A DNA stretch of 64,000 nucleotides from Mya arenaria (taxonomy: Eukaryota; Mollusca; Bivalvia; Myida; Myidae), in assembly GCF_026914265.1 (NCBI RefSeq), contig NC_069130.1, forward strand, positions 620,001 to 684,000. Direction: 5' to 3'. The notes below the pieces were generated by a model that worked only from the letters and a program-made list of their open reading frames with translations, did no database searches and had not been told where the DNA came from. Position 1 is the stretch's first letter. Each line of letters starts with the position of its first letter. The position numbers and the translations under genes were made by a program. Positions 11,802-23,660 of this stretch are shown here, in pieces.

Positions 11802-14800
11802 TCACATGTTGCCATAGGTAGGTTGTTGGTCTTTGTTGATTGGTTGCTGCTGAACCACCTCCTCGTCAAGTCGCGCGAGAGTACCACGTGATATGTCAGC
11901 CTCGCCTTCATACGTAACCATTGGACCGTAGTTTGTCGATCGACCCTCTACGCTGTTCCACAAGCCGTACGTGAAATACAGAACGAAACCTGGAAAACAG
12001 GTAACATTTATTACACCATGACATACTCTCTCATGGCAATGTGTCTCGCAATGAAGTGGTGTATCGCATTCGAGTATAACTGAGCACAACTTTGTATTCA
12101 AAAACGAACTGTAAGTATATTCTTGTGTACCTGTGTTCATGAAAAGGGTCTCGAATAATGAAGAACAGAACAAAACAAAACGGAAAAGAACATAACGAAA
12201 CAGACCGGAACAGAACAGAACAAAATAAAACAGAATGGAACAGAACAAAACAGACCGATACAGAACGGAACAGAATATGTTTTTTAATTTAAGCATGACA
12301 AGCTCATCATGAGCAGATGAAAAATACAATGGTTCAAACTTCTATATACATGTATATCGTTTAGTTTCCAGGTATGATTTTTAAGGGTAAAACATACATT
12401 GTCGCTCCATGTTTTGTGTTCAAGAATAAGGCACATTTTACGAAAATATATATTATAGATTTGTTGAAATTCTAGCGATCACGGAAAAGCCTTAAGACAA
12501 TATGAATATGTTTCTGCGCCAAAATATTCCAGACGATCCAATCAACAATGCCTTCTTACTTCTAGAGAATGTAATTTCAGAAAAGTGAATAAATTTCATT
12601 AATGGTTTCAAAAATAAAATCATCTTCGAAAGCCAAAAGCCACAAGCTGGTGTTTGAATTGTATCGACCTAAACGTTGAATGTAAACCTTGGTTGAACTA
12701 CATTCAGTTAAATTGTTCTTTCATTACATTCAATACTTAAACCTGAATGAAATTATACATATATTTTGCTTGCTACATTAAATCTTAAAAGGACTTAAAA
12801 AAGGAAATTTGTTTATTGGTCCTTCTATCACAATTAAGCACTGCCGCGATCCCTTGAGATCATGTTTGAAATCGACTCGTAATATTTATCAATATTTCTA
12901 AATATAGCCATCGTCGGATACCCCCGATACACTACTGCTTCGTTGTGTACCTTGGGCGATTTGGTTAGAACAATCTTGTAACCATGAATAATGAATTCAT
13001 AATGCAGTTTCCTTAGTTCCGCAAAGCACCAATGCGGAAATATGACTCTCACATTTGTACAGACACGCATGCTTATATATCCCGAAGAGGAAGTATTCTG
13101 GCGAAAACTCGAATTTAACTCCGTACGACTGATCATAAACATTTTAAAACGGCAACTAGACCACTCGCCTGCGGAGACAACTGACACAACTGGGTGATAT
13201 AAGACTATGATTTTATCATTGTAACATGCGATTTTATTAGATGAAGAGATGTCTCCCCTGCCTCATAAATATTCATGTCAAACAACATTTTTTTCAGTCA
13301 TTTTCCCCACGGTATGTATGAAGTGTATCAGAAGAAAGTACCGTGGTTGCCGGCGATGGAACATAGCATGTCAACGGATATCATGTTAAATAGCGCCTTT
13401 GATGACATTCATTAGTTTTAAATATTACTATACATGTTACACTTGAACTCAGTTAAGTACTATAAAATGACCTTGCTGGATTTGAATCACATACCGATAG
13501 TAACCATATCCCTAGACGTAACCATGTCAGTGGACCCAGCTTCATCATGAGGGCAGTGTTGCAGGCTATACTCAGCGCAGGAATAAGGGGGACCAACGGA
13601 ATCTGAAAAAAGGGAGATAAAAGACGTTGAATAAACACAAACAAAATCAACAAATAACTAATACATACGTAGCTATAGTTATCCATGTTTGAAAATCGGA
13701 CTTCATTTGCTATCGATAATCGATTCGGACCAAGCATTTCGATTTACAATCGGACAACAATTGAAGCTCATAATATCATTTGGGAATACATTCTTTATAC
13801 ATAGTATCATTATGATCATTTAAATGATTTAACCAGGAATCAGGAAGTGTGATACTATAGTCATGCTTTTGGGAACAGTTAGTTAATTTCCATAACTTTA
13901 TACTGTTTTTAATGTTTTAATGAATGAAATGAACAACAAAACACATACAAAATATTTTGACATCAGTTGCAAAATGATGCACAACGCATCAAGTACATGT
14001 TGGTAACCGCAACAAAAAAGATACGTAATACCGGAAGTAGCATAAGCGATATCTATTTTGGACTACAACTATCAGTTTTGCCAACATAACATTGTCAGCG
14101 AAGATTTATCGATTGCACTATATGATCGTTTCATCATTAAATGAACGATAAAGAGAATCCACCGCCTGGCATTTTCAAGTTTGTACTATTCAGTTAAGGG
14201 ATGCGACACTTTGTTTTATGTCTAATCAAAACGGGTCCCTTTAAATTGCTGCAAATTACATAACAACATATCTTATTATTACATATTATATTAGATAAAC
14301 CAAAGAAAATTTACCTGGAAGGTCAGGAAAGCGTCATTTTTCTCGTGCGCCACCATCGCAAGGTAACAGACGATCACCATGGCAGCAAAGATTATAATCA
14401 ACAGTATGGCCCACCAGGATCCTCCGCTCACATACTCGTAGCCAAAGATAACCGTGGCATTCAGACATATTATACTCACTATCAAAAGGAAGGTCGCCAA
14501 CATGACGGCGTTTCCTGGTTCAAACTTATTCAGAATTGGGAATGCCTTAAGATTTTGTTTTAATCGTCCAAATTCATCTTGGCTTTTTGACTTTTTGATA
14601 ATTGAAGATTCTTCGCCGATGGAGGTAGATTCAGGGTTGATGACGTCATCTTCCGGTTTCAGTTTGAATTGGCATTTATACACAGGGAGGTATCGCAGGA
14701 CAATGACGCATGCTGAAACTATTGTGTAGGCGGTTAAAGTCCCTATAGACATAAACTCTACCAGAGTTGTAATTTCAAACAAGAATGCCATCAGGGCAGA

Positions 14801-15754
14801 GACTGCTCCAAACACCGCTATTGCAACAACTGGAGTTTGAAATCGAGGATGTACGTACGCTAAAGATTTGAAAAGTAGACCGTCTTGCGCCATGGCGTAA
14901 ACCGCCCGCGGAAGAGAATAAGCGCTTCCGAGCAATGACGTAGTGATACCAAAGAGTGTTCCAATTCCAACTAAATATTTCGCCCATGTTATCCCCCTTT
15001 CTGCAAAAGCCATTGGAAAAGCTGCCGACGGATCAATGTCTGTATAAGGAACAATCAAAGTCAGCGCTGTTGTTGCCAGGACATAGATGAACGATACTAT
15101 CAGCAGTGACGTTACTGTGGCAATCGGAATGGACTTCTCCGGGTCCTTGGCCTCTTCACCGGACACAGCGATACCTTCAAAGCCAATATAGGCGTAGAAA
15201 CACGTGGCGGCCCCCGCTAGCGAGCCTCCAAATCCGTACGGAAAGAACCTCCATGTTCCGACCACGTGCGGCCGTCAGCGAACGCAAAACCGGCGCAGAT
15301 CAAGAACAAGATTACCAGGCAGTTGATCATGGTAAACACTGTATTAAAGTGGACAGTAAATTTAGCCCCACTAGCAATCACAGAAATATAAGTATGGTAA
15401 TTGTCATTGCGATAAAGTCTGGGTAGTCTGATATCCATGGCGAATCATGGCTGAGGTATCCGATAGATTCCAATGTACCTTTCCGTATTGCTCCGTCGAA
15501 CAGCGAATCTATTGCTCCGCTCCACGCCCTGGCAACTGAAGCAGAACCGAGGATGTGCTCCAGCACAATGTTCCAACCAATCAAGAACGCCCATAGCTCG
15601 CCGATTGCTATGTACGTATACGAGTAGGCGGAGCCAGCTTTAGGAACACGGGCCCCGAACTCAGCATAACACAGAGCAGACAAGATGGCAGCGAATCCAG
15701 CAAACACGTACGACAATATGGCGGACGGTCCGGCCAAGTCCCTAACAACAGTGC
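11802..15754 (-). CDS. Cationic amino acid transporter-like (SLC7 family), 5'-incomplete, with frame breaks
   Basis: Exon 14315-15754 encodes TVVRDLAGPSA, AFGARVPKAGSAYSYTY-like text (here EFGARVPKAGSAYSYTY), IGWNIVLEHILG, FFPYGFGGSLAGAATCFYAY, GFEGIAVSGEEAKDPEKSIP and VGIGTLFGITTSLLGS, all CAT-family landmarks. Exon 13495-13602 encodes IPLVPLIPALSI and TWLRLGIWLLS, and exon 11802-11989 encodes VLYFTYGLWNS and a polar tail ending GNM-stop. CATs move arginine, lysine and ornithine across the plasma membrane through 14 helices. Within the large exon the frame must shift by one base near 15385 and again near 15265, although the protein text stays conserved across both. The GTATGT donor at 13494 leaves the next exon out of phase; a weaker GT four bases on restores it. 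The first helix and start codon were not found upstream. It may be a recent pseudogene, assembly errors, or a gene with a distant first exon. The full family length is about 600-650 aa; roughly 575 are represented. Confidence 0.82.
12158..12275 (+). repeat. AACAG-type simple repeat
   Basis: Irregular runs of AACAGAAC and AAACGG-like words occur in the last intron of the transporter gene. The long minus-strand frame across this region is a read-through of the repeat into the real last exon. Confidence 0.8.
12837..13175 (-). CDS. Unrecognised open frame of about 112 aa in the transporter intron
   Basis: An open frame follows a plausible acceptor (GTCTCCGCAG) and ends in TAA at 12837. It includes VRVIFPHWCFAELRKLHYEF and AVVYRGYPTMAIFRNIDKYY, which looks more protein-like than most random frames here. 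No family is recognised, and no donor in a fitting phase joins it to the transporter exons. It could be a terminal exon of another gene, a transposon scrap or chance. Confidence 0.2.
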
Positions 15755-16169
15755 CTGGAAAACATTAATGTAAGATTGTTTCTCTTTGTTCCTGAGTAGG
15801 ACATGTACCCGGGTATCGATCTTAAATTACCCGCGGGTACCCAGGAACCTGTAAATGCAGTTCATGCCACAGAATAAACACGTCATGTAACAGTAACAAT
15901 GTCATCTGAAACAAAAACAAGTATTGTTTGAAAATTTTAATAGTTTGTCATATGAATGTATGTTCAAGTCAGCTCCGTCACAATAGGGTGGGTGGGGGAG
16001 GCAACGCACAATGAAAAGCAAATACCTTATTAATTCGCTTTAACAAGCAGAAGGCGATAGGGTTGACGTGTGGCAGCCCAAAAGGACCATATATTCCATG
16101 ATTGTGCTGTACTGGTGGAAACCGGGTACTAAAATTATACCCGTCCATGCCCTATTCGTAAGTAATTAC

Positions 16170-19100
16170 AATAATATGTGTTATGTTATTGTGTTGTACT
16201 AAGTATATATATTACCATGTACTTGTTTTGTACGACGTATATATGGTATTTTTTACTTGTATTGTAATAAGTGTGTATGTTATTATGTACTTGTGTTGTA
16301 CTAAGTATATATGTAAACTATGTACTTGAGTTGTACTAAATATATATATATATTACCATGTACTTGTTTTGTACGACGTATATATCGTACTTTGTACTTG
16401 TATTGTAATTAGTGTATATGTTACTATGTACTTGTGTTGTAATAAGTATATAGTTTACTATGTATTTGTGTTGTACTAAGTATATTTGTTTACTAGTATG
16501 TATTTGTGTTGTACTAAGTATATGTTTACTATGTACTTGTGTTGTACTAAGCATATATGTTTACTATGTATTTGTGTTGTACTAAGTATATTTGTTTACT
16601 AGTATGTATTTGTGTTGTACTAAGTATATGTATATATGTACTGTGTTGTACTAAGTATATTTGTTTACTAGTATGTATTTGTGTTGTACTAAGCATATAT
16701 GTTTACTATGTATTTGTGTTGTACTAAGTATATTTGTTTACTAGTATGTATTTGTGTTGTACTAAGTATATATGTTTACTATGTATTTGTGTTGTACTAA
16801 GTATATTTGTTTACTATGTTTTGTGTTGTACTAAGTATATTTGTTTACTAGGTATTTGTGTTGTACTCAGTATATTTGTTTACTAGGTATTTGTGTTGTA
16901 CTAAGTATATATGTTTACTAGTATGTATTTGTGTTGTACTAAGTATAATGTTTACTAGGTATTTGTGTTGTACTCAGTATATTTGTTTACTAGGTATTTG
17001 TGTTGTACTAAGTATATATGTTTACTAGTATGTATTTGTGTTGTACTAAGTATATATGTTTACTAGGTATTTGTGTTGTACTAAGTATATTTGTTTACTA
17101 GGTATTTGTGTTGTACTCAGTATATTTGTTTACTATGTATTTGTGTTGTACTAAGTATATTTGTTTACTAGTATGTATTTGTGTTGTACTAAGTATATAT
17201 GTTTACTATGTATTTGTGTTGTACTAAGTATATTTGTTTACTATGTATTTGTGTTGTACTAAGTATATATGTTTACTAGGTATTTGTGTTGTACTCAGTA
17301 TATATGTTTACTAGGTATTTGTGTTGTACTAAGCATATATGTTTACTAGGTATTTGTGTTGAACTAAGCATATATGTTTACTATGTATTTGTGTTGTACT
17401 AAGTATATTTGTTTACTATGTATTTGTGTTGTACTAAGTATATATGTTTACTATGTATTTGTGTTGTACTAAGTATATATGTTTACTATGTATTTGTGTT
17501 GTACTAAGTATATATGTTTACTATGTATTTGTGTTGTACTAAATATATATGTTTACTATGTATTTGTGTTGTACTAAGTATATATGTTTACTATGTATTT
17601 GTGTTGTACTAAGTATATATGATTACTATGTATTTGTGTTGTACTAAGTATATATGTTTACTATGTATTTGTGTTGTACTAAGCATATATGTTTACTAGG
17701 TATTTGTGTTGTACTAAGCATATATGTTTACTATGTATTTGTGTTGTACTAAGTATATATGTTTACTATGTATTTGTGTTGTACTAAGTATATATGTTTA
17801 CTATGTATTTGTGTTGTACTAAGTATATATGTTTACTAGATATTTGTGTTGTACTAAGCATATATGTTTACTAGGTATTTGTGTTGTACTAAGCATATAT
17901 GTTTACTATGTATTTGTGTTGTACTAAGTATATATGTTTACTATGTATTTGTTTGTACTAAGTATATTTGTTTACTATGTATTTGTGTTGTACTAAGTAT
18001 ATATGTTTACTAGGTATTTGTGTTGTACTAAGTATATATGTTTACTAGGTATTTGTGTTGTACTAAGCATATGTTTACTAGGTATTTGTGTTGTACTAAG
18101 CATATATGTTTACTATGTATTTGTGTTGTACTAAGTATATTTGTTTACTATGTATTTGTGTTGTACTAAGTATATATGTTTACTATGTATTTGTGTTGTA
18201 CTAAGTATATATGTTTACTATGTATTTGTGTTGTACTAAGTATATATGTTTACTATGTATTTGTGTTGTACTAAGCATATATGTTGACTATGTATTTGTG
18301 TTGTACTAAGTATATATGTTTACTATGTATTTGTGTTGTACTAAGCATATATGTTTACTATGTATTTGTGTTGTACTAAGTATATATGTTTGCTATGTAT
18401 TTGTGTTGTACTAAGTATATTTGTTTGCTATGTATTTGTGTTGTACTAAGTATATATGTTTGCTATGCATTTGTGTTGTACTAAGCATATGTCTTTATTA
18501 TGTATTTGTGTTGTACTAAGCATATATGTTTACTAGGTATTTGTGTTGTACTAAGCATATGTCTTTACTAGGTATTTGTGTTGTACTAAGCATATGTCTT
18601 TATTATGTTTTTGTGTTGTACTAAGCATATGTGTTTATTATGTTTTTGTGTTGTACTAAGCATATATGTTACTATGTTTTTGTGTTGTACTAAGCATATG
18701 TCTTTATGATGTATTTGTGTTGTACTAAGCATATGTCTTTATTATGTTTTTGTGTTGTACTAAGCATATGTCTTTATTATGTTTTTGTGTTGTACTAAAC
18801 ATATATGTGTACTATGTATTTGTGTTGTACTAAGCATATGTCTTTACTATGTATTTGTGTTGTACTAAGCATATGTCTTTACTATGCTTTTGTGTTGTAC
18901 TAAGCATATGTCTTTACTATGTATTTGTGTTGTACTAAGCATATGTCTTTACTATGCTTTTGTGTTGTACTAAGCATATGTCTTTACTATGTATTTGTGT
19001 TGTACTAAGCATATGTCTTTACTATGCTTTTGTGTTGTACTAAGCATATGTCTTTACTATGTATTTGTGTTGTACTAAGCATATGTCTTTACTATGCTTT

Positions 19101-19437
19101 TGTGTTGTACTAAGCATATGTCTTTACTATGTATTTGTGTTGTACTAAGCATATGTCTTTACTATGCTTTTGTGTTGTACTAAGCATATGTCTTTACTAT
19201 GTATTTGTGTTGTACTAAGCATATGTCATTACTTTGCTTTTGTGTTGTACTAAGCATATGTCTTTACTATGCTTTTGTGTTGTACTAAGCATATGTCTTT
19301 ACTTTGCTTTTGTGTTGTACTAAGCATATGTCTTTACTATGCTTTTGTGTTGTACTAAGCATATGTCTTTACTATGTATTTGTGTTGTACTAAGCATATG
19401 TCTTTACTATGTATTTGTGTTGTACTGAGTGTTTATG
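16170..19437 (+). repeat. 35-bp minisatellite array, about 3.3 kb, with a 70-bp higher-order segment
   Basis: The core TTGTGTTGTACTAAGTATAT followed by ATGTTTACTATGTAT is repeated about 90 times. The left edge (16170-16540) is the most diverged. The middle alternates ACTATG, ACTAGG and ACTAGTATG variants. From about 18480 the unit changes to CATATGTCTTTA. At about 18840-19240 TGTATTTG and TGCTTTTG units alternate strictly, giving a 70-bp higher-order repeat. It does not encode protein. Confidence 0.97.
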
Positions 19438-19724
19438 TGCAGTATCTGTCTAATAACCTTGATTTTAATACATGTACTCGTTTTAAATTAATAATCTGCG
19501 AAACTGCAAACTGACGGTTTCAGACGCTTAGCTATTCCAAACTTGAATGCGTGTTGTGCTTCGGGAGGACCTGCAACACGGGGATAGTTTGGAATGGTCG
19601 TTGAACCAACTCCCAGGCCTAAAACAGTGCTATTGCTCTTCCAAATATTAACGACGAGCGCTAGAGAAACATTGCACTACGTCAAGTGCTGAAGACGGAA
19701 ATCAGCTGGAGCACTCGAAACAGT

Positions 19725-20066
19725 CATTCGGAACTCATCGGTCATTTTTATCGAAAACAACCTCGGATGTATGCCGGTACATCAGTGGAAATAGTTCGTG
19801 AACTTTTGAATTATATCATTAATTAATTGTAGTGCTTTAGAGTTGTATTTATTGATCTAAGTTTACATTGATTGCCAATGAAGTATTGCAAACATAATTA
19901 AGATTCCCAAGTGTTAAGTCTAAACAAGTCTAAAGTTTAAGTGCTAAATAAAATTACTACGCGATCTACTTGCAGCGGACGTAAACGTTCCGCTTTTTTG
20001 AGTATGTAAACCGTCCAAATACAACCGAGGTTGTTTTCGATAAAAATGGCCGAGATGTTCCGAATC
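19725..20066. mobile_element. MITE family B (Mutator-like), copy 1
   Basis: Long terminal inverted repeats start CATTCGGAACTCATCGGTCA on the left and end with the inverse on the right, extending inward through the AACAACCTCGGATGTAT block to give arms of roughly 55-60 bp. The AT-rich interior contains CTACGCGATCTACTTGCAGC. It lies just downstream of the eIF5A-like gene's last exon. No clean target duplication is visible for this copy. Confidence 0.85.
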
Positions 20067-20234
20067 TCAAAACGATATGTTGAGAATAATGGAGTGAAAA
20101 AAGTGTTCTGTAATGAACACTATTTTTGAAGATTTTGCATAATATAAATGAGTTCTTAATTCATCAGATAGATGATCGAGTCCAGTGTCCGCCATCTTGG
20201 AGAGCCCGGTCACGTGATACTTCTGGGAAAGCAT

Positions 20235-23200
20235 CTACTTGACGCCGATCTTGGTTGCCATGACGACTTCCTGGTTTAGGACTTTCAGGACAGTCACCTG
20301 AAAGAAATGAGTGGAGTTTTAAATAAAACAACGCCAGTAAGGAACCACACGTGGCAAATAATCGAAGATTAACCTTTTAATCACTGTAACAACTTTAGTA
20401 AACAGGCACGGCAAATACAAAACAGGGGAAGCAATAGTGTTTTCTTTATAACATGGTCAACGGTGTAAGGGAGACCATTATGTACTGACGCAAAAACATT
20501 TTGTTATACAAATGTTGCGACATATTAGATTGAACATTCAATCCTAATACAAACTTTCTCGATGGAAAGATTGACCAGTTATAATTTCCTGGACGAACCT
20601 ATCAGTCAACGTGTCATACTGTTTTTACGCCTTCAATTAATACAGACGCTTTGTGGGTAGTAGTTCTGGCTTCCATAACTTTCATGTTATTCATTTGTTT
20701 GATGTTTACTACGTCCCAAAAGGTAATATATATAACGTGTAAACTTGCTGAAGTTCTTTAGCTATGAGGGTAAATGCTTGACTTCTCTTCAACGCGCACA
20801 GTGGTCGGAAATTGGCTCAGGGTGAGCAATATTTGGTATTTTTTATAAGCACAATCATTGAGGGCTGATTATTCAACCTTCTGTACCCTGTGCGTAGGAT
20901 TGAGACGGACAATCCATACGAAGACTTATGACGTAAATTTCTTCCACATACCAGAATATCCTCATCGCCCTGTTTATCAATGCGTTCAGCAATACTCTGC
21001 CTGATGGCGTCATCTTCCACGCGCAGGTCATGACGTATGACTCCACCGTCGTCCATGATCGCGAGCCAGCCCTCTTTGTTCATGTCCACCACCTGTGATA
21101 GACATGGACCACACTGGTCAAATATGACAGAGGAGCACATAGAAAACAGTATCGGTCATAGCAGGTGGACACACTCAACATTCGGAACTCCTCGGCCATT
21201 TTCCATTGAAAACAACCTTGGATGTCTATGGACAATCCACAATGTATTTTTTTTTACATTTAAGTACGCTACTAGTAGATCGCGTAGTAATTTCCATTTG
21301 TCACTCTAACTTAATATGACTTTACCAGTGGCTGATCTACCGGGGGGCAGAGGGCCCGTGCCCCCCCCCCCCCCCCACCAGCTGGCCGGAAAGTTATGTT
21401 TTTTTTTGGCACATCTTGATTGATTGAACTGTACAAATAAGTTTTGTCACAATTTAGAGTTCATATCATTATTTGAGCAAGTAAACAATTGAACCTGATT
21501 CTCGTGTTCCAGTATTTATGGTATGCCAATTTCAAAGTATTATTTTGAATAGTACGAGACACGATAAAGTCTCTTGAAAATGACATCGGGGCCCTAAGAT
21601 TCGATAATGATAAATCGGCGCCACATTTAACGCAGACAGCTGATTAAAAGTTAACAAATATGGCCGCAGTTATAAGGGTTAGTTTACTGTTTTCAGAATA
21701 TATCCTATATCAGACATACAAGTTGTTTAAAACTGTTAACATAAGCACAGTTTATGTTCGTCATTGCTTTTAATAATGTCATTGTATGTCAACAAGGTAT
21801 GTGTGTGCATGACGTACTTTTAAAAAAGTTTAAATTCAAAACGTCGCCGCCTTGAAACTTTCCATTTGTGTATTTCATGTGGCCGAGTGGTTAACCACTT
21901 AGGTTTCAAATCTGGCCATCCCAGTTCGATTCTCCTCATCGGCATGATATATATTTTTGTGAAAGGTTTATCTTATATCAGTTAATGCTATCTTTTTAAT
22001 TCAATTGATCTGCCAAACATCATTGACAGAGAAGACAAATGTTAATTCCATGTCATTATATGATTAAAATAATGCATTCAATTGTTTTTATTTGTTTATA
22101 ATTAGTTGTGCCCCCCCCCATTTAGAAAGTCCTGGATCCGCCACTTCTTTACTCTTAAGAACACTTCACTGGCAAACATATACAAAATACACGTTAAAAC
22201 ACTATAATGAATATATTTACTATAGTACTATATGTTACGAACAACTTCTACTGATCTACCGGTATACATCCGAGGTTGTTTTCGATGAAAAATGCCCGAG
22301 GAAATCCGGATGACAAACTAAATTGCAATTGAGATGCTATTCCGGATACATGAGTACTTCCCCACCTGGCGGCTGGTATTCAGGCGGCAATTTTGAATAT
22401 TTCTGAAGTTTTCAAGCTATTAAGAACTAACCGTTTTTTCTATAGATCATCAGTTGAGAACTTGCTTTTTTAATAAGATAAAAGGTTAAAAGAAGTTAAT
22501 TTTCGATAGCTTTGATCATCAATCGGAACACCTCGGCCATTATCCTACAGAATAAACATCTTCTCTGAGAGAAGCACATATAATGTTTCTAAACAATATA
22601 TTCCCTTGTTGTTAATGACAGTATATAATATGCCTTCTTTAAGCGCATTTTAAATGGTGTTTATCGCCTGCGGCCTCAACACACTTTCGTATATTACCTT
22701 ACTACTATTTACGAGGTATATCTCGAAGTTTGCCGGAGCTGGCCGAGTTGTGACGATTGCTTTAATCATATCATAGAACTGTATATACCTAGTGGCAATA
22801 AATAACACTGCATGAAGAACCTTGTACAAATGTGCATTATTTTCTTCTCTGTGCATAGCGCTACCGTGGGGTCAAACCAGCCCCGGTACCAGAAAGCCAA
22901 GTTAAGGCGACTACAAATTAATTGCTAGATTTGCATCCCCGCCCACCCGTATATATGTACATAATATCCATCCCAAACCGGTACTGCTTTTCGATTTGTA
23001 TTTTGAACGTTCTTTTTGTAAATATGTGTCAAAGGTGGTATTCAGTAAAGGTCTTAATTGGATCTAAGTACGATGTAGCGAATCGGATTGCTCGATATTA
23101 ATAACGGACCAATACAGTGAATGTATTAAATGAAGTATGACCATAAGGTTGACTTAAGTTGCATATTAAATACCACTCCTAATGTCGATTAAAATTAACG

Positions 23201-23647
23201 CCACTTTTTATGTTTTATTTTATTGACAAGTTTTCAACATACGCACGAATTAAAAAAAGCCATAATAACAACAATTTAATATAATTACTAGATTAGTCTG
23301 ATTTGAAAATAATCAAAGAATGGTATACTAACGACAAATTCCTTCTTCTGCACGACAGGGACATTGGCTGTGTGTGTACTCTTGAAGATGTGTTCATATT
23401 TCCTGGCAGTGATCAGATGGACGCCCACCACGTGCGTCATCGCGTGTCCATGTTTCCCCGTGCTATTCGACGTCATGTTCACGATCTTGCAAGGGTGCTC
23501 GTGCAACATGACATGTCCATTGACGCGCAGCCCCGACGCCTTCGCCGGAAACGTCAACGACGCCCCAGCGTCCGCTACCTCATCAAGGAAGTCGGAGGTT
23601 GACTTGATTGGCGCATCCTGTGTTGTGACATGATTGATTTTTCTCAT
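20235..23647 (-). CDS. Divergent eIF5A-like protein, 172 aa, three exons
   Basis: Exon 1 is 23333-23647 (ATG 23647, 105 codons), exon 2 is 20952-21092 (47 codons) and exon 3 is 20235-20297 (20 codons plus TAG). All joints are phase 0 with good GT/AG sites. The protein has the N-terminal SH3-like half with HPCKIVNM, the hypusine loop STGKHGHAM and a KKEFV end, then the OB-fold half (GWLAIMDDGG, DLRVEDDAI) and VTVLKVLNQE at the C-terminus. eIF5A binds the ribosome and relieves stalls; its lysine is modified by deoxyhypusine synthase and hydroxylase. That lysine is kept, but the neighbouring Lys (human K47) is Ser, and the Lys after HGHA is Met. Compared with the eIF5A at 31.9-37.5 kb, intron 1 is missing while introns 2 and 3 are in identical places. 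The exons look GC-richer. The open frames argue for a functional gene. The start is uncertain because a MITE begins 14 bp upstream. Confidence 0.88.
21326..22146. mobile_element. DNA transposon-derived element nested in MITE B copy 2
   Basis: The left end is CAGTGGCTGATCTACCGGGG and the right end is CCTGGATCCGCCACTT, an imperfect inverted pair followed inward by G or C runs. CTTTAC occurs on both sides (21320-21325 and 22147-22152), consistent with a target duplication. No transposase is seen. The CAGTGGC termini recall non-autonomous hAT-like elements, but that superfamily usually makes 8-bp duplications, so the assignment is tentative. Confidence 0.65.
21880..21955 (+). other. tRNA-like sequence with A- and B-box matches inside the nested element
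   Basis: GTGGCCGAGTGGTTAACCAC resembles a pol III A box, and AGTTCGATTC about 35 bp on resembles a B box. The acceptor and T stems do not pair properly, so this is not a working tRNA gene. It looks like a tRNA-derived scrap or SINE head carried by the transposon. Confidence 0.45.
22514..22560 (+). repeat. Solo terminal fragment of MITE family B
   Basis: TCGGAACACCTCGGCCATTA followed by a diverged continuation matches one terminus of family B. No partner terminus is near. Confidence 0.5.
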
Positions 23648-23660
23648 TTTCAATATATTA

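Larger units (their letters stand above)
21179..22312. mobile_element. MITE family B, copy 2, split by an inserted element
   Basis: The left end CATTCGGAACTCCTCGGCCA and the right end (CATCCGAGGTTGTTTTCGAT to ATCCGGATG) belong to one family B copy in reverse orientation relative to copy 1; its interior contains GTAGATCGCGTAGTAATTT. A second element occupies 21326-22146 inside it. The whole lies in intron 1 of the eIF5A-like gene. Confidence 0.75.

Noticed and set aside
14345-15426. Plus-strand frames of 72-106 codons across the transporter
   Set aside because: They are antisense shadows of the conserved minus-strand transporter exon.
15754-20234. Search for the missing first exon of the transporter
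   Set aside because: No text resembling the first helix or its GAG-type motif was found on the minus strand in this stretch; most of it is minisatellite.
21880-21955. Functional tRNA gene
   Set aside because: Box A and B match, but the acceptor and T stems do not pair; it lies within a transposon.
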